Below, in pieces: positions 1 to 34,712 of a DNA stretch of 64,000 bases (position 1 is the stretch's first letter; every line of letters starts with the position of its first letter). The notes below the pieces were generated by a model that saw only the letters and a program-made list of their open reading frames with translations, made no database searches and had not been told where the DNA came from. The stretch spans positions 3,405,001 to 3,469,000 of the forward strand of contig CM020503.1 in assembly GCA_009823395.1 (NCBI GenBank). The letters are read 5' to 3'. A program made the position numbers and the translations under genes. The DNA is from Thamnaconus septentrionalis (taxonomy: Eukaryota; Chordata; Actinopteri; Tetraodontiformes; Monacanthidae).

Positions 1-257
1 ATAGCAGTAGGAAGGTGCCGTGCAGGATGAGTAGTTCTCTAATAATCTTCCTCTGATATCTGGACAGCTGTCAGGTGCCTCTGGTGTCTGCCTCAGTCTG
101 TGTAATAGAAACCTGTGATTTACGCATCAAAATAACAAGGCTAGTCGATATATGGCAGACATTTTGGATGACTACAGAATGTGTAGCTTACATTTTGGTT
201 TGAAAGGAAAAAATTCTGGAGAAAAAAAAGGAAAACAATACTAGACAGTGGCTGAGC

Positions 258-581
258 ATATATGTATATATGTGTGTATGTATGTATATATATGTATGTA
301 TATGTTTGTGTGTGTGAGTGTATATATATACACATTATATATATATACATATATATATACATATACATACATATATATATACATATATATATACATATAT
401 ACACATATATATACATATATACATACATACATATATATATATACACATATATATATACATATATATATATACATATACACATATATACATATATATACAT
501 ATATACATACATACACATATATACATATATATATATACACACACACACACATACACACACACACACACACATATATATATG
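258..581. repeat. Complex (TA/CATA/CA)n microsatellite
   Basis: About 320 bp composed almost only of TATA, CATA, TGTA and CACA units, ending in (AC)n. It generates long Tyr/Ile/His-rich or Cys/Val-rich frames on both strands that are not genes. Confidence 0.97.
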
Positions 582-1334
582 ACTCTTAATGAAAATCACT
601 TTTCCTTGATCTTCTGTTACTCACACATTTACAGCAGCTTCAACAGACATGCATGTCAAAGTCATCTGGACTAGGACTAGTGTTTTACACAATCTTCCTT
701 AGGTATTTACTGGACTATTTGACAGTTTATAGAAATGTAATTATTCGTCTGCAACAGAAAAATGTGAGTTCTGACCCAACGAGCCTCTGCCGTGTCCCCC
801 TCAGCCCGACCAGCTGAGAGTTATTCAACATTTGGCTGGTTCCGCTGACCTTTTCCATAAACTAAAGCTCCTTTCACACATGCACTGTGACTGTGAACAC
901 ATCCAGGGTCTACCTAGAGGAAACACAAATGGGAGCATTTTTCTAGCGGACAATATCTTGCCAGCTCCGCCGGCCCTAAATCTGGGTCAGTCACGTGTGT
1001 GAATACAGCAAGCAACTGTCCAAATAAAACACAGTGGGTGGGCAAACCAGGGCATGCTGACACACACACACATCACATTAGTGCTGCTTGAATCAGATGT
1101 AAAGCAAAAGCATGATAGTGAGTGAGACAGACAGATATCATCTTCAAAGTACAGGATTCAATCTGGTTGAAAGATCCAAATTTGTTGTCAAAGATGCGTT
1201 TGATTTAATGTTTGCTTCTTAAATGACTTCACCACTCAATTTATTCCTGAAATGGTGGTTAGTTTTGTCAGATTACGGTCCAGCCCGTTTAATCTGACGA
1301 ATCACTTAAGCATGTTGGAGAGCTTCTGTCTTTG

Positions 1335-1361
1335 GCTGCTGCTGCTGCTGCTGCTGCTGCT
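1335..1361. repeat. (GCT)9 trinucleotide repeat
   Basis: Nine uninterrupted GCT units inside jmjd1c intron 1. Confidence 0.95.
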
Positions 1362-1826
1362 GCCGCCTCCAAATACGTAAACAGATGGAGATGGAATAAA
1401 AATAATGGGCATAATACAGACGGACTGAATTTAGGTTATGAAGAAAAAAAAATGGAGTTGAATATTTAAAGAGGCAGATGAGCAAATTTTCACATCATAT
1501 TTACCTTTATTAATTGTTTGTTGTTCTCCAAAACAATAACTGTTTAAGTGTATTTTCTTGACCTAGCAATGCATTGGGATAAACAGATCAAACTCGTGCT
1601 ACTCGTGGAATATGGAAGAGTTTCCCCCTGGCAGCACCACTGCTCACCAAAATCCCTAGAGGGTATTTCCACTGCCAACATGTGTGAACATGCTGCAAAC
1701 ACACAAACTTTACATTTGTCTGGTATCATTCAAATGTCTTCATATTGTCCTAAGTTCATGTATAAAAGAGGCAGTTTCATGTGTTTGATCAATACAGTGA
1801 TAGAGGATGGACATCACGCATGAAAA

Positions 1827-1893
1827 GCAGTGCAGCCAGTATCAGCGCAGTGCAGCCAGTATCAGCGCAGTGCAGTCAGTATCAGCGCAGTGC
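1827..1893. repeat. 20-bp minisatellite, about 3.3 copies
   Basis: The unit GCAGTGCAGCCAGTATCAGC is repeated three times in tandem, the third copy with one C-to-T change, followed by a partial fourth copy (GCAGTGC). Confidence 0.92.
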
Positions 1894-2630
1894 TTTAATC
1901 AATGTTTTGTTTTAAAACAGAGCTGTTTACTTTTTGGAAAGGCCGCTGGGTTTTTTTTACTTGACACCTGAGGCTTTTGCAATAACTAGTGACAACATGA
2001 CTGGCAGGCCAGGAAGCCTACATGAGATGTGTACTTGGCTCACTGGCAGACAGACACAATGGCAACAGCTTAACTGAATTAAATACTCTAGTTCATGCTG
2101 ACATCCAAACTACAGTTATCAATTTAGCATCAGATTGGTTTTCTTTGCAATTCTCACACATGATAATACATTACGAACCACTTCAGGCCATTTAAGACCA
2201 AAAAGACCAATATGCTAACACACTGCAGTTACTGGGACCTATTCCTCATTGCTTTGCCCTGGTTAAATCCTAAAGATTGCTTCACCAATAGTTGAACATA
2301 ATTTATCAAGCTTCAATCATGAAGCAATGACTAAAAAATGACATACACAGCAGGAACATTGAGCAAAAAAGGTTCAAAAGGAATAACCAGCTCCAGTTAT
2401 TGTTGACAAAGCTTACTAATAAACATCAACATATTTTTAGACTCCTTTCCTCACAACATATTGCATAGGAGAGCACAGTGCAACCTTTAGAGCTTTTCAG
2501 AGGCCTGTTAGTGCTCCAGCAGCAGCAGCTGTAGAGTAATAGAGCCCAGTGTTTTCCCAGGGTTATCAGGGAAGCCTTCCAGTCTACAGAGGACTTTATG
2601 ACTGCCTTGTGTAGTGCTGTGATGTAAGAA

Positions 2631-2633
<3 letters not shown>

Positions 2634-2683
<50 letters not shown>

Positions 2684-2688
2684 GTGCG
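2634..2688. repeat. (GT)n microsatellite
   Basis: An uninterrupted GT run with two GC interruptions at its right end. Confidence 0.96.
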
Positions 2689-5600
2689 ATGGGGGAAGGG
2701 TACATCCAGTCAGCAATCCAGCCAGTCCATCCTGGCTTCAGATTACATTTTGTTTCCTTAGGCACCAGAAAACACACGACCAACACTCTATGTCTCCAGT
2801 TACCCAACTGTGGCAGTTCATACCGCAGCGCAGAGTCAGACTACCACCTTGGTGATTAAAACCATGCAAACGTACGTGCACAGACGTTTGAAAATGACAA
2901 AAAAGTCCAGAATATTTCAAATAACTGGTCATCTTATTGACTTGGTCATCTCTTGATGCTGCCTAAGGAGGGGATGGTTTTCTGACTGATGATTTCAACT
3001 GATTTTATACATAGCACTCCACCCTATAACCACTTCCAAACCTTCCTGTGTTCAATAATTCAAAGCGTGTGCCGGTCCTCAACACCATTTTCTTGGCTGG
3101 AGCGGTTCAGCGCTGGCTGACAGTGATGGTGCTGAGCTCTCTACTACTCTGATCTTCAAGGTCCGCCGCCAACCTCGAACATGCCTCGTGCAACTCGCAC
3201 CCAGTCTGTAAACCCGCTTATAATTTATAACACAGCACCCTAAAGGTGGGTGAGTTCACTCTAAATCTGATGCTGCGACAACAACTCAGTGTCTATATAA
3301 CGTCAGAGGAAATATTCACTATCAGGTCCTGTATCCTGGAAGTCCTGAAAATATAACTGCCTACTTAATGATTATTCAAAACACCAAATTTTAACGTTAT
3401 CCTGCTCAATCCCCTATATTACTACATTAAATGCTGCACTCAAATGAGTGTGCACATCAGTTCTTAATTATTTTTCCAGAATATCACTTGAATGTGAAAG
3501 CTCATGTCACAATGTAACACTTACCGATGGTTTTGGTCTGCACACTGCACACTGTTGCTATTCACAATCCAACACAAAAAAATGTTTAAGCTGGCTCAAC
3601 CGCAGCACGGCAACAAGCATGTATGGTTGCTGTATGTGGAAGGTTCTTCTCTACTCTTCCACGGCCAATTTCTGCTGATTAGCCACACAGCAATGAACCT
3701 CAGCTCACAGCCCCAAAAACAAACTGGCAGCGCTGCTACTGTACACATACAGATACAACAAACAATGAAATGTAATGGGAAACAAAGCCTCCTATTGGAA
3801 ATGGCCTGGCTGCTCTGCACTCTCCATTCATTAAGAATTCAGATGAGTGCGGTCGTTTTATGCCTGATGTGCCAGATTTGGGTTCTGATACTGAGCGCAG
3901 TGTATTCGCCTCACGCTAGTGTCTACAAGTTACAAAAACTATGAGGTGTAATTGAGGTTAATACAACGGTTTTACCTGCCTGTATTTCACACACAGTTTG
4001 ACAAATATCAGGCTTCATGTATGTCTCACTGTCTCTGCTGCTATTTGAACTCATGTAATTTATTGCTTTGCTGTAAAACTTTTCTATCAACCTGAATACT
4101 TAATAAGTGCGCATATTTATGTTTACTATGTTTATGATTACTAAGACTTTTTGAGATTTATGAGGTGGTCCAACACCAAGGTTTCCCGGGGGGTTGAAGA
4201 ACATTATTCTACACTGGTGCTGTCCAAAAACTGAATGATAAATTGTGGCATTTTTATTATTAGATACCACTACCTCTAGTATGTTTGTCCTGGTAGACTA
4301 GTCTGACCCTATCATAAAGTATGGTCTATATTCATACAGACTAATAAGACATTGTAATATATTACTATTACAGTCTTTGTTATGGTTCTTTTGTTTAGAC
4401 AGCACTGAAATCTAACATGAATATTAAACGCCTGGCATTGTGTAATATTGAATTATGAAAACTATACCAATACCACTAATGATTATAATAACAATAGAAT
4501 TATTATGATTTATTGAATTAACTGAATGTTAATATTATTATTAGCAGTAGATGTACTTCATTGTCATGTAAATTTCACCCAACTATTTCTAATGCTGAAT
4601 GCCAATCTAACCTCTAAGATTTGGTGTAATAGCAGCTTATGTGCACAATGAATTTTAAGTATAGGCTTTAAATATACACTTTGTCATGAGTAACGGCAAG
4701 GAATAAAGAGATTTCCCATGGCGAGCAGCACAGTACTTGGAGATTCAGTAGAATTGCTGAGTACGGACGAACAAAATCTCTCCAGAAATGGTTGTGGCTT
4801 AATGACTTGACATCATCGTCTCAGTCTCGCTGTCCAACCAACAGTTCAAGTCATCAATCTCTACCTTGTAATTTAAAACAAAAGACACAAACCCAGTTGT
4901 TGTTTGATATATTTGATGTACCACTCAATGGCTTGACTTATCCAGCACCACACATTGTTCCTCTGCAGTGGAATGCTTGTTGTATTCAGAAATGAGCATT
5001 AGCTCTTTTTGAAATTTAAATGCTACACAACAACATGGTTAACAATCATCAGAGTTAATGGGTTTCATTTCAATATAGCTTATGATTGCAATTACTGAAA
5101 ATGTAATTACAAGGAAAACGGTCAACATGCTTTAGCTGGCTGCTAATCAAGGCTAGTCCTTCACTATTGGCCCAACTGACAGCATACACTTGACAAAGGG
5201 CTGACTGCTTGGTTTGACACACTTCTTCTAATCTTATCTCCAATCCCTCTACACTGTATTCACTCAGCTAGCTAAGCTCCTTCCTAATGAGCCTGTGCCC
5301 CATTGTGTGGAATTAAGGAAGACAGATAGTTGCTGCCACAATGACAGACCAATTCTGCTAAAAGGGACTAAAAGGGAGGGAAGAAGCTGGGAAGCGTGTT
5401 TATGGAGCAACAACAATAAAGTGCATGCAATGTGCCGCACGGGCGAGTGGATGGGCTTTTGCACCTGAGAGGAACGAGTAGCATGTGAGGAACTCCTAAT
5501 ACTGTAATCGATCCATGACATTAGGCTGCATTAATGCTCCTGTCACAGACACTGATGTGAGTAAAATGCATAAGAACAGGAAGCTTTACAGACACAAAGG

Positions 5601-7164
5601 TTAGAACCTATCCACTCCTTGGATTAAACACTCAAACACCTTATTATTCAGTGATTCAATGTTTTCCGTGGGCTTACCGTCAGGCTTTAAGCGGACAAAA
5701 ATGCCCATTCTTAGACTTAGACAACCAAAATCAAAATCACACACACAAACAAAAAATATACCATCTAGCGGCTTTGGTGATTAAATAATAGCTGAAGCAG
5801 GTAAATGACATAGCCTTCAAAACGGCATAAATTAGGCATGAGAAGTGTGCTGAGGTTGACCAGATATCTCCATTGGCACACAGGAGGCTTCTGTGAACAA
5901 AAGAAAACGGGGAACGTCGCACTCTTCAATGAGACTGTAGTGAGAGCTTTCCAGTCAAGAGCTTGTCAGAGAAAATATTTAACTGCTTGCTGGATTTGAC
6001 AACCCAGTCAAAAAGATTTATTCATTTTACCTTGTTTGTAATATTTTGTGCAGATGGAAATTCTAATGATAATACTAAAACAAGGAGATTTTTTTATTTT
6101 TTTTTTGGTCGTTTTATTCCTGGCAACGCTCCTAAACGTCTTGATGAAATATCCCCCATTCATCTTTGAGTCAAACACTCAATCAGCATCCACAGCTATT
6201 TTCAAATGACAGACATTATTTTAAATGAAGCCATGGAAAGCAGTATGCCCCTGTTGATTCGACAGCAAGGCAGCTTTATGTTTCACAAGTCCGAGCATTC
6301 CTCCGTCCCCGGCCAAGTCGGCGGGCTCGTTGTCCGCCAGAGAGGAACACGTAGAGACAGGCTAGCCTTTATTGAACATCATTACGCTCAAAAAACGTGG
6401 ATACTGACCAATAAATAGGCGGTAATAAGGATTAACTCATGTAAAGTCTGCCCGCCGAGTAAATCTACTAAGCTAACCTAACCTCCGTCAGCTGATTTTC
6501 AGCATACAGCAGACTTGTCCATTTAACCCAGCCGTATCCCTTATAAACTCATAATTATTTATCAGTCGACACTCCTGAATTCCTGAGCATTCCTGAATAA
6601 CGTAAGAAAAAAAAACACACGGCAGGTTTATCCTGTTAACAAATAGCCGTCTCTTTCTCTTTCTCAAATAAACGGTTTACATTAAGCTCTGATGTTACAG
6701 CTTGAGGACATTTTGTGCATGTATGGAGTATACCGAATCTGTACCATCCCGGGCATTAAACACAACACATGCGTAGGTCTGTTGAGGTGTGTGAATAAAG
6801 AAATCAGAGCAGTTTGCGGACCAAGGCTGGGGTTATGTTTTCCACAACCCCCCTGCTGGCTGTCTGCCTCCAATTACCTGGTAAGTGGTCAAATAAAGTA
6901 CTCGAACTCACCGAGGAAACAAACACAGATATCTGGAGGAAACGACGGACAGAGTAAAAAGAAAAAAAAAAGGGGGGGGGGGTAAATCAGCATGTATGCC
7001 CAGCGAACGGGCTACAAAAACCAATTTCCGTCTGGCAAAGCTGCAAACACTGGCTCGCTGGCTGAGCCACCAAGCAACCGCACACATTTCAACATTTTTG
7101 CTTTGCATGTAACAGGCCAAGAACGGGGGGTTTTGGTTTGGTAAAAGTCAGCTGCTTTCCTTAC

Positions 7165-7320
7165 CGTCAGGTCGGGATTGTCACTGTCACGGTGGTTCAC
7201 GGCTCGTATGACACCGGACCTCCAAGGCCACCGGTCTATGTCGCCGATTTCTGGCGGCTCGTCCCCGCTGACACAGAGGAACCGCTTCCCGACCAGCTCC
7301 GGCCGAGCCTCGACTGCCAT
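7165..7320 (-). CDS. jmjd1c: jmjd1c first coding exon (JmjC-domain protein 1C, KDM3 family), 5' end only
   Basis: Seen: reading leftward from the ATG at 7320-7318 there are exactly 52 codons, beginning MAVEARPELVGKRFLC and ending HRDSDNPDLT. A canonical donor (GTAAGG, first base 7164) follows in phase 0. Known: the vertebrate JMJD1C N terminus starts MAVE-RxELVGKRFLCV, contains WRxGVIRAVxHRDSxNPDL, and breaks at the same point, so this is the first exon of a very large nuclear protein. The full protein carries a zinc finger and a C-terminal JmjC domain and is described as an H3K9 demethylase-like coregulator, although its activity is debated. Only the N-terminal SH3/tudor-like start lies here. 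I found no exon 2 in 1-7164, so intron 1 exceeds 7.1 kb, in line with the long first intron in mammals. The gene is head to head with reep3, about 5.2 kb between ATGs. I cannot tell which teleost paralogue (a or b) this is. Confidence 0.9.
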
Positions 7321-7760
7321 GGCCCCTCGGCTGGTCCAAAAACACCCCCCCTTGAAAAAACTTCCCAACCAACGGCACCCTCAAAGCCTCGTTATTTACG
7401 ACATTAAACCAGCTCGGTGGGGGGGAGTCCAACGTGAGAAAGAAAATTTAAAAAAAAAAATGAAAAGAGTTTGCCGATAAATGGCGAAAAAAAAGCCAAC
7501 CCGGGGGATTTAAATGTGTAGCCAGTCTCCACCCGCTCGAGCGTCAGTCTCTTTTTCTCCCTGCATGAAAAAAAAGCCCGTGTAACGCACCGCATCACCG
7601 CCGCGATCCATACTGGTGTTTCTCCGCTGGATCCCGGGCATTCACTGACTGTAACATGGCCGTGTCCCTCCGCGCAATCCAGACCGGACTTACTGGTACT
7701 ATTTTCGCAACGTTGATCAGCCACAAAGTAAATGTGGGAATCTGATACTGTTTGGACGGT
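7321..7760 (-). promoter_or_regulatory. jmjd1c: jmjd1c 5' UTR and promoter-proximal region
   Basis: This sequence lies immediately upstream of the jmjd1c ATG and is richer in CpG than the flanking DNA (clusters near 7320-7360 and 7590-7680). It then gives way to an (AAAAT)n tract at 7761-7790 that marks a sharp change to AT-rich DNA. No TATA box is obvious. The assignment rests on position plus base composition; the transcription start cannot be fixed from sequence alone. Confidence 0.5.
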
Positions 7761-8759
7761 AAAATAAAATAAAATAAAATAAAATAAATAATATCAATAA
7801 GTTAACCCGTCGTTGCTTTTACAATTGCAATTACAATTGAAATAATTCTAAGCAACACCTATTAAGCCTTATATGTTTTGTAGGAACCAGTGTTGGAATT
7901 TGCCAGGTGTTCATTCAAAATTTGCATAAATATATATAAAAGTGTGTAAAATCATGGAAGAGTGGTGTATGTTTTTGTATTATTTTATTTTTCCATTTGA
8001 AAAGATGACGAATAAATACATTATATTACGCATAACCCATAAATAACCTGACATGCCATATAATGCCTAAAATATATAATAAATTATGCTATTTGTGCCG
8101 CAATACTTTGATATGGTTATTTAACTCATCTAACATAATCTAATAATGTACATAATACATAATAATATAATCTGTTTGCGAAGAACAAAAACAAACCATT
8201 AAAGTAATAACAGCAGTTTTTTCTTTATGACTATCTTGACTTATCTCAAGATAGTCTCATTTTCATTTTAGAGTAGAGTGAATATACATTTAAAAAATCT
8301 ATTTCTAAATGCAATATGAAAAATATTTAGACACATTCTGTCCAACTTAAAACATACTGAAGGGCCTGCTAAAGTGTGCTACAGTGACAAAATATGTATC
8401 TTGACTATTTGAAAGGCATGTTTGTCTTTCTTTTTCAACAAAGGTGCTCGCATTTTACAAGTCTGTTTAGAAAGAAGGTAGAACGGAGAGGACTGGGAGC
8501 ATAAAACAGGATGGAGGAAATCAGGGAAAAAAGAGTGAGCGGTTTTGTGCAAAAGTGACTCAGTAGCAGCTAAAGTAAAGAGATGGATTAAAGGCAAAAG
8601 TGAACTCGGGGGAAACATAAAGGAGCAATGACATGGGAGACATGAATCCACACAAAGGAGACAAGGACCAAAAAGAAAAGAAAAGAAAAACACAATATAA
8701 AACAAAGCAGAGGTGATGTTGATGTTGATCTGATATGAAAACAAAGCATCAAAGAGAAA

Positions 8760-8814
<55 letters not shown>

Positions 8815-10782
8815 GTCATGTTAAATATAACTGGTACCTATTTCTCAAATATTTAATCATCATCCTGACATTGCAGTTGAATGTTATGGTCATGAGGAAA
8901 GGGAAAGAGGGACACTAATGTTGAAAGTTCAAAAATAAATTTGCTTCACGTCAGTCCAGTTCAACTTCATTTTTTGTAGCACTGTTCCATAACAAGTTAT
9001 CTCAGGGCACTTTACATGATGAGCAGGTCTAGACCACGCTTTTATAGCCAGTTGTTGCCATTAAAGGCAAGCAGTGAGAAGACGGTAACATGTAAAAACC
9101 TGCCTTTGCCATAGACAGAAAACAAACAATGATAGTCCAATTTTAAACAAGACTGGCAGTATAGTAAGAATGGTATACTTCAAATCACCACTCTGAACAA
9201 ATTCAAAGCATGTCGATCACTGTATCTTTTGTGGTAAATGACATCAACTTAATGCTTGAGATTCAAACAACTTCCTTCCAGCAGTGATCCTTTGATGCTG
9301 TTAGGCAGAGGCAGTGTGACCGCACAAGCTATGCTGGGAATCTCCCACACACAACTGCACACCACAGCAGTCTGCTTTCACAAATCGCACTGAGCTCTAC
9401 CTCATGCATACGCATATCACGCACTTCACATGGAACGCACATGGTCACAAACATGCACATCTGCGAGCACAGTTAAGTCACAATCACACAGAGGCTCACA
9501 CACATTTATGATATCTGTGCACACAGATGGACGTGCACGCATGATGAGTAAGCCATCTTGATTCTCACAGATGGAGTTTTGTGCCTGCCAATTGCTTTCT
9601 ATGGAAACTGTAATGAATATGATAATGAGATAACGACTCCTGAGGTTTACATAACGAACAAACAGAGGTCTTGTGAATTTTTTTACATTCATAATTTTAC
9701 CCAATCATGCATTAATTGGTAGTGAGTACTGAACATGAAATAGGGTTATCCCTTATCAATTTATGTCAGGCAATCTCTACAGTACCTGTCACACCTGGCG
9801 CTTCCACAATTGTTAAGAATTTTACTTTTGTTATCTCTGTATTATCCTGTTTGTTATTGGATTTCACATTATCCATTATGTGCTCCAAATACTGACTTAT
9901 TTCACTCTTTAACGCCTGATTCCTGTTTTAGTGTTGCCTATATTGATGTAAAGTGTAAATACTCCACTTTACATTTCAGCATTCAATTTCAACTTGGACA
10001 TGTTTATTTGCTTTATTCAGTCCACTGACAATGGAGCCTCTAAAAGTAGCTCTTGCTGTTTTACTAACAACTCTGTATTAGGATAAATAGCCCTGTAATT
10101 TATCCATCTTCCCCTTAACCAGCTCATGCATAAGTGGTGCAGCTAAGTGGCTCACAATCACTAGATTGTATCAACATATTTCTGCCTTGTAAACCTCGGT
10201 GTTTGAACTTTTATAGGAATGTATTGCCTTCTGATGCTCTGTGTATTCATATAATATTCAAGTTCCTGTAAATTACCTTCCATGAATAACAAAACAGGCA
10301 CAGTCAGTCTAACCACAGGAATTGACGTTATCTCTTCTTAATTTTGGTTCCTGATCTTCCAAGAGTGATCATCATTTCTATTAATTTCAATCCTGCTATC
10401 AGTTTCAAAGTGTTGTATCATCATTGTTTGTGTCACAATTTCCTCTTTCGCTTCTTCCGCTTCCTTATTCTCTATTTGCACAATCTTTGACACAACAAAA
10501 ATTGTGGTGGAAACACAGATGAAAAGATCTTTTTGGTCTCATCTTGCTCACCTCACAAGAGTGAGATCCCCTTTGCCATGCATGAGCATTTTTATAGCTT
10601 CAAGTAGTTTTTTTTTCTCTAAATCTAATCAAAAGGAAGTTGCTTGAGGTGGCTAGAAAATCTCAAATCCAATCCAATTCAAATACTTACTTAAAACATT
10701 CTACTGACACCATCTGAAGCAATGGTAAGAAAGCCTAACATGTTACCAGATGGGAGAATAAACATTTTCGAATGACATATTC
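7761..10782. other. Intergenic, jmjd1c-reep3 head-to-head interval
   Basis: No gene seen. It begins with (AAAAT)n at 7761-7790 and contains a (TG)n tract at 8765-8811. The 92- to 121-codon minus-strand frames at 8379-8744 and 9426-9704 are low-complexity or unrecognised and lack splice context. The stretch around 8950-9120 has the texture of a decayed dispersed repeat, but I cannot name it. Confidence 0.6.
8765..8811. repeat. (TG)n microsatellite
   Basis: About 23 uninterrupted TG units. Confidence 0.97.
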
Positions 10783-11195
10783 AAGTTCAAAAGGAGGGCG
10801 ACACGGTGGCACAGTGGTTAGCGCTGCCGCCTCACAGCAAGAAGGTCGTGGGTTCGATTCCGGGGCCCGGGCCTGTGACCTTTCTGTGTGGAGTTTGCAT
10901 GTTCTCCCCGTGTCTGCGTGGGTTCTCTCCGGGTTCTCCGGGTTCTCCAGCTTCCTCCCACACTCCAAAAACATGCATGTGAGGTCAATTGAACACTGTA
11001 AATTGTCCGTAGGTTTGCATGTGAGTGTGAATGGTTGTTTGTCTCTATGTGGCCCTGCGATGAACTGGCGACTTGTCCAGGGTGTCACCCTGCCTTCGCC
11101 CTAAGACAGCTGGGATAGGCTCCAGCAGACCCCCGTGACCCTGAATTGGAATAAGCGGGCATAGAAGATGAATGAATGAATGAAGTTCAAAAGGA
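10783..11195 (+). mobile_element. Full-length tRNA-derived SINE with TGAA tail, flanked by 13-bp direct repeats
   Basis: The element body is 10796-11182. A perfect RNA polymerase III A box (TGGCACAGTGG, 10807-10817) and B box (GGTTCGATTCC, 10851-10861) form the tRNA-like head. The body is followed by an L2-like 3' segment ending in tandem TGAATGAA. The identical 13-mer AAGTTCAAAAGGA at 10783-10795 and 11183-11195 is a target-site duplication, which fixes both ends. Three other copies or fragments of the same family are in this window (40411-40770, about 50575-50780, 58331-58487). The frames of 110-117 codons inside it are not genes. Confidence 0.93.
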
Positions 11196-12072
11196 TAACA
11201 AAAAATGTCTAGATTAGAAAACTACTACTGAGCCACTTTTCTTGCAGCAGACTCTAGTTATGCCTCTTCTGTTTTATGATGTAATATTGTGTTTCATACA
11301 ACAACATATAAAAATAAAATCTAATGTTTTAAAACTACTATAAACAACACTGTTTTTTTTTTGACAAAACAGAACTCTGATGTGTAAGATAAAATATATT
11401 GCAACATAATATGTTATGTTTCTTCATTTGGATCAAATAATAAAATATAAAGGGTTGTAAAAAGTATAATTTTCACTAATAAGCTCTAAATGGTATACAG
11501 TACCTTGTTCAAGTAAAGGAAGTGGAAAATCTTGAGTTTTAATTATGTAAGATTTCAGCTGTAGGCTACATGACTATGCATATGCATAATATTCATCACA
11601 TTCTAGCTGTGATTATTATTTTCATCGGTCATTGTGACCATTTCCGATCCATAACAATATGATAAGAATTGGCTAAAACGGATAAAATAATGGACTTCCA
11701 CAACTCCATTTTGAAAGTCCCAACCCCAGGCACAGGTAATTCAAATTAAATTCGATATCTGAATTTGACTCAGCGTACCGAACTGTCCCTATGTCACACT
11801 TTCATTTCCCAAGGTTAAATAACGCAGTTTTGCATAGGCATTGATGATTTAAATGCCTTTGGTGCCAGGGGTTAAATCTGCTGGGCAGTTGGAGGTGGAA
11901 ATTAAGGAGGCCTAATAGATGTAAAGGGGCAGGCGGCAGGCTGCCCGGGGCCCCGTAGTCTCTCGGCACTGCCCTGTGTGTAAATACCCAGACCGGCCAA
12001 TAAATATTAACAACGCTTACAGACGTTTTGAAGATTCCACTATCCCAGAAGCAAGAGGTCACATGACTAAAC
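11196..12072. other. Intergenic upstream of reep3
   Basis: No gene seen. It is AT-rich to about 11800, then GC-richer approaching the reep3 promoter. Confidence 0.55.
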
Positions 12073-12515
12073 GCGACCAATCAATTGAAAGTAATTTTGT
12101 CGTAAACACTGCGGTGACAGCCAATCGTAAGAGGCGAGTCGCCCTCTTCCTGGTGACGTCAGTTACTGTGAGGACGCCCCAGTGCCAGTCAGAGTCTGGC
12201 TGGGGTGTAGAGCAGAAAAGTGAGGGAGAAGAACATCCGAGTGGAACAGCGAACTAGCAGGAATTCCGCCTAATTAGTTTTAAATGGCACAGCCATTATG
12301 GTGACAACATCGGAAAAGTGAGACTGAACGCATTTCCCGGTATGTTGGTTGAGCGACGCCGTGCGAGATAGCGAGTTAGTTAGCCGGTGTCGGAGTTACT
12401 CACCCAAGTTTTGGCAGAAGAAGTGTTGAGCGGCACGGGCTTAGCAGCAACGCCATCACCGCCGGGGCTCCGGGTCTACGCCTGACACATCTCGACTCAA
12501 CTCAAGACAGAAAAC
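12073..12515 (+). promoter_or_regulatory. reep3: reep3 proximal promoter and 5' UTR: CCAAT boxes, CRE, three short uORFs
   Basis: Two CCAAT motifs (within ACCAATCAATTG near 12076 and GCCAATCGTAAG near 12119) are followed by a perfect cAMP-response-element palindrome TGACGTCA at 12154-12161, a typical TATA-less vertebrate arrangement. GC/CpG-rich sequence then continues to the reep3 ATG. If transcription starts soon after the CRE, the leader contains three short upstream ORFs: 12284-12304 (MAQPLW), 12298-12321 (MVTTSEK, overlapping the first) and 12342-12371 (MLVERRRAR). The motifs are seen directly; promoter activity and the start site are inferred. Confidence 0.65.

Positions 12516-34712
<22,197 letters not shown>

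Larger units (their letters stand above)
1..7164 (-). other. jmjd1c: jmjd1c intron 1 (partial), no exon seen
   Basis: This stretch lies downstream of the jmjd1c exon 1 donor and holds no frame that resembles the next conserved jmjd1c exon (which should begin VYVEFDDLEW-like) or any other protein I recognise. It is AT-rich with microsatellites at 258-581, 1335-1361 and 2634-2688 and a 20-bp minisatellite at 1827-1893. The 146-codon plus-strand frame at 3504-3944 is not recognisable and has no splice or start context, so I treat it as chance. Confidence 0.7.

Noticed and set aside
3504..3944. 146-codon plus-strand frame in jmjd1c intron 1
   Set aside because: No recognisable motif, no splice or promoter context, and composition is like the surrounding non-coding DNA.
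10735..11104. 110- and 117-codon frames
   Set aside because: They lie wholly inside the SINE with target-site duplications.
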